Counted from the first letter of the stretch, positions 24,840-40,200 are shown. The stretch is DNA of 64,000 bases from Lingula anatina (GCF_001039355.2 NW_019775602.1:545824-609823); one strand, 5' to 3'. The notes: a model not told the origin generated them from the letters alone. Numbers and translations: made by a program.

Positions 24840-27800
24840 TCTTCAGCCAAGGGGAGTTGTGAGGCTGGCTGGGAAGCTTATTCCTTCTACTGCTACTATT
24901 TTTCCAATAATGCGACAACCTGGGTTGAAGCTGAGCAGTCCTGTACTGGCATGGGAGCACATCTGCTCAGTTTAACTTCAGACAGGGAAAGTTCTTTCAT
25001 AGACAGTAAGTAGTGCTGGTTACATGACACTGGCATGAACTGCTGGCCAGTTTAACACAAAGAACTTATAGCTCTTTCATATACTAATATAGACATTATA
25101 GATACTAGTAAGAATTATTGGTTATGTCAGATTGCCATTATAATTAATGTTGATCTTATAACATTTGAAGTCCATTATGATACCAGACTAGAGTGAAATT
25201 CCCTTTTGTAGAAGATGTACCTTAAATTGTTCATATATAAACAAATTGTCACATTTTTAAGACCAGGTAAGACAAATTATCCCAGGTAAACTACTTAACA
25301 TGCTCATGACGTTAACTAGGTAGGTCAATTACCTTGTCTGTATTTATAGGTAAACTAAGTGACAATGCTTGGCTTGGACTAAATGACAGGAAATTAGAAG
25401 GCACTTGGGTTTGGACCTCCCAGACTGATGTGGTAGGTACTAATAGCAGCCTTGGTAACTGCACTTTAAGGACGTCTTCATTTATTGCTGTGTCCTGTGA
25501 CTAAGGGCTGTCATTTTACATAGATCCATGGGGACTCTCGCTGAATGCAAACAGATTAACACACCTCCTCTTGTTTCCAATGAAGTCATATATAACCACC
25601 AGACTTTTCTGAATTCTACTCAAGGCCAGAAGGAGGCATGTTAATATGACTGCATTCAGTGAGAGTCCCTGAGGAGTTGGGGACATAGAATGAGATAATG
25701 AGAGTTTATCATTGGCAATGGGCCCTAACAGTTCAGTGATGGGTGACAATGATTATGAAATTCTTTCAGCCTTACACCAACTGGAACAAACTCAGCTGGA
25801 CCTCGGAGCCCAATAACCGTGGCGGTGACGGCCAGCCGGAGAATTGTGCCGAAATCATTGGAAGCGCTGTATCTTTCAAAGGCAAATGGAATGATATTGA
25901 CTGCAGCTTGAAGAGGCAGTTTGTCTGCAAGAAGGGGGCTATGCCTCTACAGAGCACCACAGCAGCATCAACAAGTAAATATATTGTATAAATTAAGAAA
26001 ACTCACCCATAATAAAAAGCACATGACTGGAACTTGAAAAGAACCTGTTTAGGAATTAAATATGATATTATTCTGATTGAGTTGGGTTATATTTTACACC
26101 AAATTAATGATATGATAGCAAAACAAAATTGGAAAATACATTAACAATTTTTAGTCAGACTATATCCTGTAAATGACAAATGTTTTCATGCCGAAAAAAA
26201 CGGGAAAGCCAGAAATTGGCTTGATCATAATGCATTGTACTCTATTCATTCAAGAAGATACGTTGGTTAGAACTTGCCATGTAAAGATATCACTTAACGC
26301 TTCCTGAGGTTGGTGTGTGTTTTATATCATATTTCGATTTCATTTTTATCCCTTTTTGGATATATTTAAATACCAGTACTATAATTCCAGCCGCCTGGTC
26401 CTCGAAGTGCGGTCCATTCTGGGAGGACAATCCTCTAAATGATTACTGCTATCAGTTCCACTCAGAAGAATTGGCCTGGCATGATGCCTTGTCCCATTGC
26501 CGAGCCAATGGAGGCGATCTGGCCAGTATTACCTCAGTGGTGGAACAGGGTTATATCACTAGTAAGTAGGATTGGCACATGGGTAGGAATAATAATTATA
26601 ATAAGACAAGACACGTGAAGAAAAATATTCTAATCATTTTCAAAAAAAAGTAAATTAAATTAAATAAATAAATAAATAAATAAATAAAAGTAATAATAAA
26701 TAAATAAATAAATAAAACAATCCCATACAGTGCATATATATATACCACGTGACTTCAAAGTAATAAACTTCCAAATCAATTTCTGTGTCAATGAACTGTG
26801 CATGCTTTTGAACTTTTAGCTTTTTAAAGAATGACAAACACTATCTTTTATTTTTAGTATTTTCTTTAATATTTATTTTTAGTGATTGAATCTTACTCCA
26901 TTTTTAAATTAATATTTTGTATTATTGCAAAGAGAGTATAATAAACCTGTAATATTATTATTATTTTTATTTTTTTTAATTTTCAGGCAAAATCTCTGCC
27001 ATTGCATATCCCATTACATTCTGGCTGGGTGGCAATGATTTGAAGTCAGAAGGAGGCTGGCGATGGACAGATGGCTCGCCTTTTTCCTATCTCAATTGGG
27101 ATGTAGGTAAGTGCATATGATGTGTGATGTCATTAAAAATATTGCTTTTTTTTATAAATTTTGATACTAATATTAATATGATGTACTGTGATATCAATGT
27201 AAGAATAAGGTGGAAAACATGAGGATTTTTTTTTTGTCTTTTGATAACAGCAATAATTCATGTACTAGTATAATATGCAGCAATATCAACATAAGTTTAA
27301 CATTACCATGTGATGTAGCTATCCATGGACATCTTACTGTACAAAAAGTGATATTATATAGTACGGCTCTTATTGGAGTATTCATGTCAGAGAAATTTCG
27401 TTTTGTGTTATTAGACTGCTTATTTTGACAAATACAAGCCAGTAAAATTGTCAACATTGATAATTATTAAAAATATAATATAAAATAAAAATAATAAAAA
27501 ATAGTTCATGCGAATATGAAGTATGTTATTTAAGAAATGATCAGAGTATGTGCGTGTGATTCAGTCGTTGTAATAGTGTATATATATATATACTTCTTAA
27601 ATTTAAAAGACAAATTTGGGGTTGTGGATCAAAGGAATTACAGTAAGTATACATATACTGCACCAGTGTATAATATATGGCAGTGACTGTACACATGATA
27701 TCCCTGTTGCTTTCACAGCTGCCACCCTTGTACATGACTTTATGCCCTTATTATGTATATCCAATTGTGCTAATACACATTTATTTTGATGTCAAGGATA

Positions 27801-30584
27801 TTTCAGTAAGTTCTGGTTGGTATTTATGTGTTGAGAATGCTATAGCAATGTGCTTTTTTTTAATTTAATGAACTTGTGTAGGGGATGGGGACTTGACACT
27901 TAAAAGCATGAACAAATGCTTTTTGTATATTGCAGCTATTAGTGAGCTATTTTGTTAGTTTTTATGTGATGATGGGAGGGATTGCACTCCAGCCTTTTAT
28001 GTTTGGGGAAAGTTTAGAACAGCCTAGAAAGTGTGTCTTTTACAGTGATACAATTAGCTTTAAGGCATATAGAGTAAATAGTAACCCAAAATCAGATGTT
28101 TATAATCCTTTGACATATAGTTAACATTCATTACTTACCCTGGTTGACCTTTTCCTCTATCTTGTTAAAGCAGAACACACATTGTGACAGTGCCTATTAT
28201 TATATTTCTTTTGAGTTCTTTCTTGAAACAAAAACAAGAACCCCTGTATATCTGCTTAACATGCTCTTCCCTTGATACCTATGAAGCCAAGACCCCTCCC
28301 CCTTTGAATCCATAAACCTCTGAGAGCCTGTGCTTGTTAACTCTATTTACGCTAAGTTGCACTCCCAATATGAAATATTTGCAGCTGCACTAACACCCAT
28401 ACCCATATCCCACTCCACTTATAAAGTGTATTTTTCAGGAAAGATGACACTCGCAACTTACACTGCAGCTTCTCAACTCATATTTCATTTTGAACTATAT
28501 GTAAAATGACATTCCTTCCCTTGTATCCTTAAACTTTACATGTCTTTTAAATGTCTGTTATTTATGGTACATGTTTTTACTGGTAACAATGCTCAAATAT
28601 ATGCATGCTAGGCAAATGTATTGTTTTTTCAGTTTAAATGTCAGGTCAATAATTCAGATAAATAAAATTTTCGATTCAATGAAATACAGCTATTATCTAT
28701 CATTATTTAAATCTTATCACATGATAATTCATCAAAAGTGAATTTCTTGATTCAAAAGTGATTCAAAGAAAACTTAAATTTGTATTTATATTTATGGTTT
28801 TATCTATTCAGTTTTAAATCAGTTTATTTAAACAAGTATGCAGTAGACATTTTGCATTTGGTTGCCATTTTGAAAATGAAACAATTTGTGATTCTACCAT
28901 GACACTGTTTAGGTGAGCCAAACAGCAGATGGTCAGAAGATTGTATGCAGATTACTAGTGAATTTGGTCCTGGATTGTGGAATGATATTACCTGTGATAT
29001 AAGGATTGGATATATCTGTAAGAAAAAAGGTAAGTATTTCATAATAAAATGTATGTTTAGTTGCAGCACAAAATAGTAAGATTAAAGTAATACAGTTCTC
29101 AATTGTATTATATAAAAAATAAACAACATTATTTTAAAATTATCATCTTGGTTTTTTCTCCCCTTTTACTCTATTTTGAAACCATGCTGTTCTATAATTG
29201 TTAGATGTGATTATTATATATATAATAGGAGAAAAGGATGCTTTTTGAATAGTTGCCACTTTAAATTTGTCTGCCTTTTTGGTCTGTCAACATTTGTTAC
29301 GACCAAATGCTATAGGATCTATTGTTAGACATTTATGGCCCTTTCTTCTTTGACATGTCAATTAAAGCTTTACACAGAAAGAAAAGTTGGACTGAAATCA
29401 GTCATTTGTTAAAAAAATTAAATGTTAATATTTTTTAAGTTTTATTTTTTTTCGTAGGTCTTGTTTCCACCACTGTGGCCAGAACTCCTTCTACCACTCC
29501 TTTGCCAGCTGGTATTTATTTATTTATTTATTTATTTATAATACTTAGTACTGTTTATCACAATGTAAGAATTTTCAGAGTGAATTTTTTAGTGCTTTGG
29601 TAGTAATTGAAATGGAAACACTTTGAAGTTTTTTGTTTCAATACAAATTATTTTATTTTATTTAACAATATATTTTATTAAGTTTGCTTGAATTTAAAGA
29701 TATGTCATAACTTATTGAAAAAATACTGTTTCTTTTGTCTGTTTATTAAAAGTACTTTTAGCGAATTGACTGCTTCCAATTCAGTGTAAAAACCACATTT
29801 AATATACAACACAACGTTAATCTTTGTGTTGCTATTTAATAGGCAAAGGATACGGCTGTTGGCCTGGCTGGAAGAAATTTGGCGATGGCTGCTTTCTGCT
29901 GGTATCTGAAGAAACTACTTGGATGGATGCCAGGACCCAGTGCCGTTTGAAAGGTGGAGACTTGGCCTCTGTTATGAATGAGAGAGACCAGGCCTTCTTG
30001 ACCACTCAGTCAAAGGCTAATGCAAGCTGTAAGAACATATTGTTATACATTTTATTTGTCTTCTTTGGTGTATGTTTTGATCATTAAATTCATTCATAAT
30101 TTTTTTCAAGTGATAAGAACCTAAAAGAAATGTTTTTTTTTTTTTCTTTTCATATTTTCATATTTAGTTGATATATTTAAGAATTGATATCAATTATAAA
30201 TGTATTTTAGTTACAATATACAGCACAGAGTGACTTTTTTTGATATCTTTTTGTCAATTTTTTGTGTAATACAAATGAATAACTTAAAAAGATTATAATA
30301 CTGACTTCAAATTCATAATTGAAAAAGATATCCCTGTGTCTGCTGTTGAAGTCAAATTACGAGAAAAATATCTTTACCTGGTTCCAGTGACCAATCGCAT
30401 CTATTGGCTGGGTCTGAATGACCTCAAGAGACCAATGACCTTTGAGTGGACAGATGGAAGAGAAGTGACCTACACTAACTGGAACAAAGGGGAACCAAAT
30501 AACAATGTGGGTGTCAACGAGGATTGTGTTACTATGAATGCAGACTTGGTAGGTGCAAATTTGACACAGTGCATGTTCTCTCTC

Positions 30585-30616
<32 letters not shown>

Positions 30617-33600
30617 CTTGCCTGTCTGTCTGTCTGATTGTCTGTCTCCATGTTCCTCCTTTTATCCATCCATTTGTCTGCCTCTACTATTTCTGTCTCT
30701 TTTTTCTTCTCCAATTCTGATTTTTGTCTGTCTATCAGTTTTTATGCTTGTCACATAGTAAATCTGTTTGTAGGTAATTTTTGTATGTTTTTTGGTTCAT
30801 CATGTATGTTTTCAGTCACTATGAATTATACAATACTGCATCAATTATAAGTACATTAAATTTTTATTCATTCTTTATAGAAAGGAGAGTGGAATGATGA
30901 TTCTTGTGACAGTACCCACATGTACATCTGTCAGACATCGCTAAAGGTTGTGCCAGTGTCCAGTTCTGTCACCATGTTACCACTGTATCCTACTGGATGC
31001 CCCAGTGTAAGTCAATTGATTATTTATTCAGAATTATTATTATTATTATTTTTACCATAACAAAATCCAGGCAGTTGGAGTCAGCTCATGATGGTTTTGT
31101 AAACATACTTACACATTTTTATAATTTTTTTTCAGGGTGCCACTGCAGCATTGGGCTCCTCTTGCTACAGTTTTGTTAGTATGGGGGCCACATGGGCAGA
31201 TGCAGAGAGGTACTGTCAGAGAGGAGGAGGACATCTGGCAGCTTTGAAAAATTTGTAAGATTCCACATACTCGTACTGTTATTTTTTAAATTTAGTAATA
31301 TTTTCCCTTTTTATTTTGACTAGGTTGCAAGTGCGAATAATCAAAGTGAATAATTTAAGTTATTTTTTATAATTCTTTTAAGATACAGACACTTCGTCTG
31401 CAGCATAAGAAGGAGGTTAAACTCCTAATTCAAAGATATGCTGAGTAGGTTGTAATCCTGAGACTTTTCCATGGTGCCAAATGTTCCCATATAATATGGC
31501 CCAGATGCTGATTGAGCTATTGAATGCCCTTATTTTAGTGTGCATCAGAGGGCATATGATATGTAGCTGCACTTATTAATAAGATTGTACTTTTTGAATG
31601 TCTTCACATATGAAAAAGACATAATTGCAAGATTTGCCTACTATAGTACCCACTTAATGTTTTTGAAGTTTTGGAATACTCTTTGAACATTGCAGTTTTC
31701 ATCATTTTTTATTTTCATTTCTGTTCTGTGAATTGAAACTTTTATTCTCGTAATATGAATTTTTATATTATTCTAGCTTAGTTCAAGCATACTTCCTCAC
31801 CAAGTTAAAACAACAACCCAGTGACAGTTACTGGATTGGACTAAGTAACCCAACAGGTATCTACAGGTGGAGTGAGAACTCCAGTGCATGGTATACCAAC
31901 TGGGACAGCAGTCATTCAGGTAAGCTACAAACTAGGATAACAGTCATTCAGGTAAGCTAGAAACTGGCACAGCAGTCATTCAGGTAAGTTACAAACTGGG
32001 ACAGCAGTCATTCAGGTAAGCTAGAAACTGGCACAGCAGTCATTCAGGTAAGTTACAAACTGGGACAGCAGTCATTCAGGTAAGCTACAAACTGGGATAA
32101 CAGTCATTCAGGTGAACTGCAAACTGGGAAAGCAGTCATTCAGGTAAGCTACAAACTGGTTTAAAAGTCATTCAGGTAATCCACAAACTGGGATAGAAGT
32201 CAATCAGGTAAGCTACAAACTGGGATAACATTCATTCAGGTAGGCTACAGTACAAATTGAGACTGGGATAACAGTCAGTCAGATAGGCTACAAACTGGGC
32301 TTGAAGTCATTTATTCAGATAGGCTTTAAACTGGGACACCAGTAAGCCAGGTTACAATCTTGGACAGAAGTTATTGATAGGTTGGTTATAGACTAAAGAA
32401 AAGTGTTTAGCTGTGCAAAAAATAAATAAATAAAAAACAAGGAAAACAAAATTCATTTTTATCCGTATTTTTTCTATGTCATCGATATGTATTGTATGTG
32501 AAAACTGAGCGTGCAATTTTTATGTTCTGAAAAAAAGTGAAAAGTTAATGAGAATAGTGATTTTATGAATTTCTTATGAAACGTCTCTGTTTTTTGTGCC
32601 ATTCCTTTGTGAATTTGATATTGGGAAGAAAAAATATTTTTGAATTTATATTTATTATCATCAAATCAGAAAAGTAAATTTTTCATTAATGACACTCGTA
32701 TATAGGAAATGGAGTCAACAGGTGCGTCACAATAGACAAGCCCAGTGCCAAGTGGAAGGACAGAGATTGCGGCACCTCTAGAACTTTCATCTGTGAATAT
32801 AAGAGGAACTACACCATTGGTGGTGGAACAACCCCAGCGCCTACTACCACCACAACACCAGTCCCTGTGACTTGCCCAGCTGATTGGGTTGAAAGAAATG
32901 GATATTGTTATAAGGTATTGGAAGTGGTTTATGGTCATTTTTTTTGTCATCATAGTGTATTTATTTTCAACATGCTCTGTCCCCTATTTTGCCAGTTGTT
33001 ACAGAAGGTGCGGTTTGAGTTACGTATATTAATGTTTGTTGAAAAATCTAATGAAAGATTTGATGTTTCATTTAATGCTCTCATGAAAGGTTCTAATTTT
33101 TTTTCACCTGTCATAACTGGCAAGCTGTTGCACATTGGGCAAAAACGGTATTATAATGACATGTGCTGTCAAAAGTTGCCTCATTGTTGTGCCATTTTTA
33201 TGTGGAGAAGTATATGGAGGTCTTTTTTTACTTCCAATAAGGCACAAAACCAAAATGCATCCAGATTTTTTAAACCTAAAATAGAAAATTTGCCAACACC
33301 ATTAAACGTGGCACTTTATTAATTGCTGAATTTTTCAGGCTGTTTATAACAGAAATGCAAAAGACTTAAAAACTTGGCTAGAGGCGCGTGCAGATTGTAG
33401 ATCATATGGCGGAGACCTGCTGAGTATACACAGTCAGGATGAGGAGACATTTGTGAAGTCATCTCGTACATTTCCTGGGTAAGTTCTAGTACTGTACATG
33501 TACATGTACATGTATTCATTAAAATGAATGAATTAATGAATGATTTATTTTTCCCATGTACCTGTGTACCAAGCAGGTACGCGACCTTTTAAAGCTTACA

Positions 33601-34019
33601 AGATGAACTGGATATACAGTAATACAATTATAGTAGCTAGCAGAAGAAAAAATAAACTGCTGTTTCACTACACGAACTGATGCTGGGTGGCTTACATGGG
33701 CATGATCAGGGGGAATTTTAAAAGTAATCAATAAAAAGTGACTTAGGCAGGAGCTTTCCTTGTTAGAACAAGATTTAAAACATGTCTTTTAGTGTGTAAA
33801 ATTGCCAACATACTTTTAATATACGCCCCTTCATGGATAACAGATAATCAATTTTGCTGGGCCACTTAACATTTATTTTTATCCACGTAAATGTTGAAAT
33901 CCCCTGCAATTACCTAATGAAAAATGGTATATATATAATGTTACAATATAATTGGGTCACAGATGTGACCTGCACCACAAAGATATAAATTGAAAATGAA
34001 ACATTGACTTGGCAGTCGG

Positions 34020-34065
<46 letters not shown>

Positions 34066-37000
34066 TTTCTGTGATATGTATTTCAGTCAACGGGATATGA
34101 GGCACCACCGGTTCCACTTTTTCCATCCAATCAGTTTCAGGTATTGAAAATGCATGTACTGCATGCTCATTTGCATGCATAACTGCATGAGCCAATACTT
34201 GTACACATGGATTGAGAATGTGCATAAATACAAAATCTTTCAACTATGTGGCTCATATAGCCCTTGAGATGGAGTGATCACCACCATTCAGGGGCTGAGG
34301 AGCTTAATCTCTGGCTTAATCATACCAAATACCACAACTCTATTATTATCAGTTTAATGACTGCTTATTGTTTCCAGGTAGTATGGGCATGCTGTCTAAC
34401 TTGTAGACTAATGGTGCATGGAAGTCCAACATGATACAATGACATGGAATTTTTGCATATTATATTCATTGATGTTCCATTTTAATTTTAATTAAAATAA
34501 CATTTCCCATAGTTGATGTTCTATTAGTAACCTTTCCCAAAGTAATCCTTAAGAACTATAAGACCCCTAAAATTAAAGCACTTGATGTCTATAGTTCCTT
34601 CAGAAATGTACAAGAAGACATATGGCCTTCTGAATAACTGTCCAGTCATTTAGTTAAATATAGTAAATGAACTTGGACTTTCTTTCAGGTATTTTTACAT
34701 GTATGGAAACTTTTGGATAGGATTGAACAACAGAGATACTTCAACAGGTTAGTGAACTGAAACAGTATGGATTTGACACTTTTTAGTCTACTAACCCATT
34801 TTGTTAAACAAAAATTCTTAAGTCAGTTTTGGAGGTTAAGTCATAATTCAATGAGATTTAGTCCACTAGGGTAGATTTCACAAAATGTCTGTCATCAGAA
34901 AACTAAATTATATTATACTAGGGAGCTTAAATTTATTTGTTAAAAATGAAGGTTGAGTTCACAAATCAGCTGGAAAAAATATTTTATGTATTTAATTGGG
35001 AACAAATAAATAATGTATTTAATTGATTTTTTTTTGCATGTATTAAGCCAACATATATTTCCTGTTTGAGGTCTGTATATTTGTCAGCTTTGCTGTCTTA
35101 TGAAATCATTGACCAAAAAAAGAGAAGAAAAATAAGATAAAATATGATATTGAAGATAAGAAAATATAAAATTTTCTGCCCAGGTCATGTGTGGAGCGAT
35201 GGCACAGGCGTTGACTATACAAACTGGGCCACTGGGGAACCCAACAACCATAACGGGCAGGAAAACTGTGTTGAGTTGACCGTGGGGAGGACAGAGAAGT
35301 GGAAAGATTCTAACTGTAACCTGGCACGAAACTACTTCTGCAAGATGAGGAAAGGTGAGATTTTATCTTATTGTTGAATGAAAAAGAATAAAATTAAGTT
35401 GAAGTCTTTATCTTTTAAATACATGGTAGAAGGTATAGTATTATTATGACAAGATAAGAGTTTAATATACAAATTAAAAATTCACAAATACTGGAAATTG
35501 GATTGCTATTCAGGTAAAATGTAAAAAGTTTTGAGGCAACAGTATGGTTACTAAAATTTTATTTTATGCTGTTAAAATGAGAAACAGCAGACGGATAAAA
35601 ACTCTTCAGAAACCTTTTTGGATCTTTTCCAAATTTAAAGTCTGCAGTTCTTCCGTAGGAAATTAAAAAGACCATATGCAGGGTGAGTGCAGTCAAACAT
35701 ATTTTTTCCTGTTCTAAATTTGCTGGTTTTTGTATCTTCAGAATGAATATTAAAAGGTGAATGGTGTTTTGGAATGGTGCTATTTGCCCTGATCTTGTTT
35801 GGTTTAGGGTTAAATATAAAATTAAAACTATTTTTAATTTCCAGGCACGCGACCGCCAGTTACTCCCACCACTCCCATACCAGTGACACGTAAGTCAAAT
35901 GTATTTTGTATATTTTGCTTGACTTCATATTCTTATTTTTATTCTTATCTTTTTACATTTCTACATAACAATTTTATTTTGTACTTGTAATTCATTGATG
36001 CAGGAATATGCTGGTTTTGAAAATGATGAACCATCAGCAACTGGGGCAAGTGTCCTACATTTGAAAAATAAATAAATAAATAAATAAATAAATAAACAAG
36101 ATACACACTAGGGCAAGTTCCGAGGTGCAACTCATCTAGTGGATAGAGAAATAACTTAAGGTCAAGAATCCTTCATCAACAGTCAAGTCACAATCAAAAT
36201 GGAGAATGGATGACTATATCCAAAGCCAACATTATCTTCTTCATGACAAAAGTTAAGTGGTAGTGGAGCTCAGTGTATTTGTCATTAATTGCTTTGATCC
36301 CTCATCTTTCCAGCTACTGACTGTGGTGACAGTGCTTGGCTGGGCTATGGAGACAACTGCTTCTATGTTTCACCTAGTAGTGTTAAAAAGAATTGGTATG
36401 ATGCACGTGATTGGTGCAGGCAAAGTGGCGGAGATTTGGCCAGCATTCATGGACGCACAGAAAATGGGTTTATTACTTCACAGGTAACCTTAAGAGTTGA
36501 ATATAAGGCATCCTTAAGCCAGCTTTCCAAATAGTAAATAAAAAATTCAAATATCTTGATCATATCTGAGAGACTTTCATCTAAAAATAAAGAATAAAGA
36601 AAGAAACAGGATGATAATTTGCATACTAAGCCATATTGTACAAACTGTGGTTGTTCCTGAATTTACAGATGAGCAAGATGTATACGCGTAACACAGCTTT
36701 GTGGATTGGACTGAATGAGCTAAACCTCATTAGTTATACGTAAGTACAGAATTTATTTCAAACATTGAATAAACAAAAATTTAGATGCTAGTAAGATGGA
36801 ATATATTTACCGAATCACTTTGTCATTTCATCATATACTCTAAGACTTAAACATCTGATGATGAAATTTCTTATTAAAATTAGATGATGACTTAAAAGTT
36901 TTTTACTTTAAGTGATATAAATCAATTTGAATAAATAATTGATTTAATGATTAATATTTTTATTTATGTTTGTTTCTCAGTGTTTTATATGATTAATCAA

Positions 37001-37242
37001 AATTTTAATTTTCTGTTCATTCATTTATTCATTCATTCATTCATTCATTGATGATTCATTGTCTAGTTATGGATTCATGATCATCATTATCATCAATATC
37101 CATAACTTTTGATTTTATACTCTCCAGTTGGTCAGACGGCACTCCAGCAGACTATGACAACTGGAACAAGAATGAGCCCAATGACTGGAATGGAGGGCAG
37201 AGATGTGTGGACATATACACAGGGTCAGGTAGGGAAATAGAT

Positions 37243-37273
<31 letters not shown>

Positions 37274-40200
37274 TTATGTGTGTGTTGTGTGAGACACAAT
37301 GCTTTTATACATTTTAGTTAATGACCATCTTGTCTTATGTTCCATTTTTGATTAATGAAAAGCTCCAGTTAGTAGTGATCGATAAAATGAAGGTTACCTC
37401 AAACCAAAATCACTTCAAACCTGTATATGCCCTTTTAATGTCTGTCAATGTATTTTTTTTCCAAAAGCATAGGGATTGGTATTCTAAATACATAGGAGTT
37501 GGTTTTTGATTTCAAGTTTCAGATGTGAAAAATCTATTCACTTTAATTGTCTATGTTCCAGTTGAAATACTATGATTAACTGAAATTAAAATTTCTCTGA
37601 TTTACTGAAGTACTAGATCCTTTGTAAGATAACAAATCTCAGGCACTTTTTTAAATTCCACCTCGCATGAAATATTACTTGCAATAACCTTGTTGTCAGC
37701 ATTAATATGAATACACAAAATTATCTCTGGTTTTAATATTTTAACTTTAGGCACGTGGAATGATGACAATTGTGGAGACAAAAATGGGTTCATATGTAAA
37801 AGACACAAGGACAGCAGAACACCTGTGACCACCCAGCCCACCCCTGCCCTGCCAGGAAACTGCCCTAGAGGCTACTATGCCATAGGTAAAAAGATCACTG
37901 CCCCACTGTGTGTATATATATATATATATATATAAACTGTAACTGTGATGGATACAATGTCACCTGAACGATACGTGCCAGAAGTTCGAGACTGGCAGTG
38001 AGCGTTGTTCAATGCATGTTACGCAAGAGAGTGGCAGTGTATAATTTGACACACAAACTAAGAGAATGTACTCACCTTTCACACACACACAAAAAACACC
38101 TCTATAGCCAAATAAAGTCCATGTTGCCATGGTCAGAAAACGTCTTTAGGTATGTATTTTGTGTGATGTGGCCATTTAATCAAAATATTAAGTTGATTAT
38201 TTTCTATTTGGCAAAAACTTACCTTTTCCATGGTGACTGTGATTAAATCTGTCTTGACAACATGCTTTTATTGCTATTACGGCAATAAATAATAATATTT
38301 ATGTTGTGTATCTAGGCAACAAGTGTTATGGTTTCTATGGAGATTCAGTCCTCCAGTTAAAGAATTGGACCATGGCCAGGGATTACTGTGCTGCTTTGGG
38401 GAAATCCTTTTCTCTAGCTACCATTACTAATGAGCTGGAACAAAGTAAGTCACCTTGAAGAAAATAATTATTTTTTGACATTAGTTATGGCATGTTTTAT
38501 TAAGCTTCCAAAACTTTTGTGAAGAGTATGGAAGAAAAATTATGACTCAAACTTGACTGAAAGGTATTTGTAATGTTTGATAAAACTGTATTATTGATTT
38601 TCATAATAGAAATGGTACCCATAATAATGATAATTTTTTGAAAGAAATGTGAATATTTCACAGTTGCATTATTTAAAAATAAAGCGAGGACCAAAAAGAT
38701 TTCAAACAGCCTTTTCTCTTCATTTGTGGGGGCACTGAAAGAAAATTACAAACAGATAAAAATGTCAGTGAGCATGACAAATTCACAGCACTTTGATGTT
38801 TTGTCTTCTTTACAACAACCCACCCGAAAATTTCATTTTTTTTTAAATTTGAAACACTAATTTTGAATACTTTCAGGCTTTGTAACAATTATGCTGAAGG
38901 ATAAAACCTACGAGATGTGGATCGGTCTTAACGATAAAACACGAGAGGGCACATACCACTGGGTGGACAACCAACCCTTTAGCTACACCAACTGGGACAG
39001 AGGAGAACCCCACAGTAATGCTGGCAGCTATGGAGATGTATGTAGTTTATTATGTACAGTTTGATTTCATTAAATATTGTATTTTGTTTATGACCCCCCC
39101 CCCTCCTCTTCTAAATCCACCACTGGCCTGAAGCATATTACATATCTGCATCTGTTTGTTTGTCTGTGTGCTTCTGCATGAGTGTACGTGCATGTTTTCA
39201 TACCTGTGTACATGGGTGACAGTTTTCAGGATTATGCTTGTGATTTCAGAATTTTCAGTCTTCATTTTGATCATTTTTTTTCCTATAGTCTAAGTGCGAT
39301 AAGAAATTACAAGCTGTTTTCGGGATTTTCATTTTTTTTTACAACTTTCTACCATGTGTTTATGCAGGAGATTTTAATAAATATATATATATGTAGGTAT
39401 AGAGGGGTTGTAGGCTGACATATCAGCAAAGGCAATGGAATAGTAATACTAATGTGTGTGTTAGCGATGATAATACTTCCTATTTTTTCAACCAGGATGA
39501 CAGTTTTAGTGCCGCTGCTACAAAAGTAGGTAACATGTTACTTGGGGGTTACCCCTAATGTCTGACTGTGGATAAGACATATTTATAAGCAATAGAGATA
39601 TCTTGTAGAAAAATGATTATTTCTGTTATGAAAATAACAGTGATCACTAATAGAAAAATTTTTGTTGGATCTTAAACAGGTTAAAGTTGCAATTATATGC
39701 CTGCAAATGATGGGTGCTGTGCCAGAAATAATAGAGGGGAGTGCTTTAAATTTGAAGTAATATTGGTGATGGTAGATCAGTAGTTGTAACCTTTTTAATC
39801 TGATATGGGTCAGGGTTCAAATGCTCATAGATTTTTAGTGGTGTAACAGTTAAGAAAATGTGGCATTGCTAACTGTTGTTATTGCAGTAAAAAGTTAATA
39901 ATGGTTATGGGACTTTTATTTATTTGCTAAATGGCTTTTGTAAGCTGGTGGTGGTTTTACATAATGGTTTTCTTTGGTTTTGTATTTGTTCATAAACAGT
40001 TTTACTTTTTTTTTTTAAATGTTGCAGCGTGCTTTGGTTATAGAATTCAAGATAGCCATGTCATAAAGAAACTTCTGAAATCTGTTTTTGATGTAGATTC
40101 CACATCCTTTCATTGTCATGCAAATGTTTTCTTATTAAATTCATTAAAAAAAAAAAAAAACATCCTCTGTGCCCACAGAGGTATATGTTATTTATGTGTA

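Noticed and set aside
30351-30387. Alternative acceptor in gene B CTLD 6 adding about twelve residues
   Set aside because: It keeps the frame, but spacing between the GGDLAS helix and WLGL becomes unusually long; the ttccag at 30382-30387 is preferred.
31920-32272. Regularly spaced repeats resembling a CRISPR array
   Set aside because: The units are contiguous 32-bp tandem copies without unique spacers, in a eukaryotic intron, and derive from the exon end.
32867-33322. 151-residue ORF continuing exon 32706-32914 into the intron
   Set aside because: The donor TAAG|gtattg and the homologous gene A junction after CYK place the exon end at 32914; the rest is intronic.
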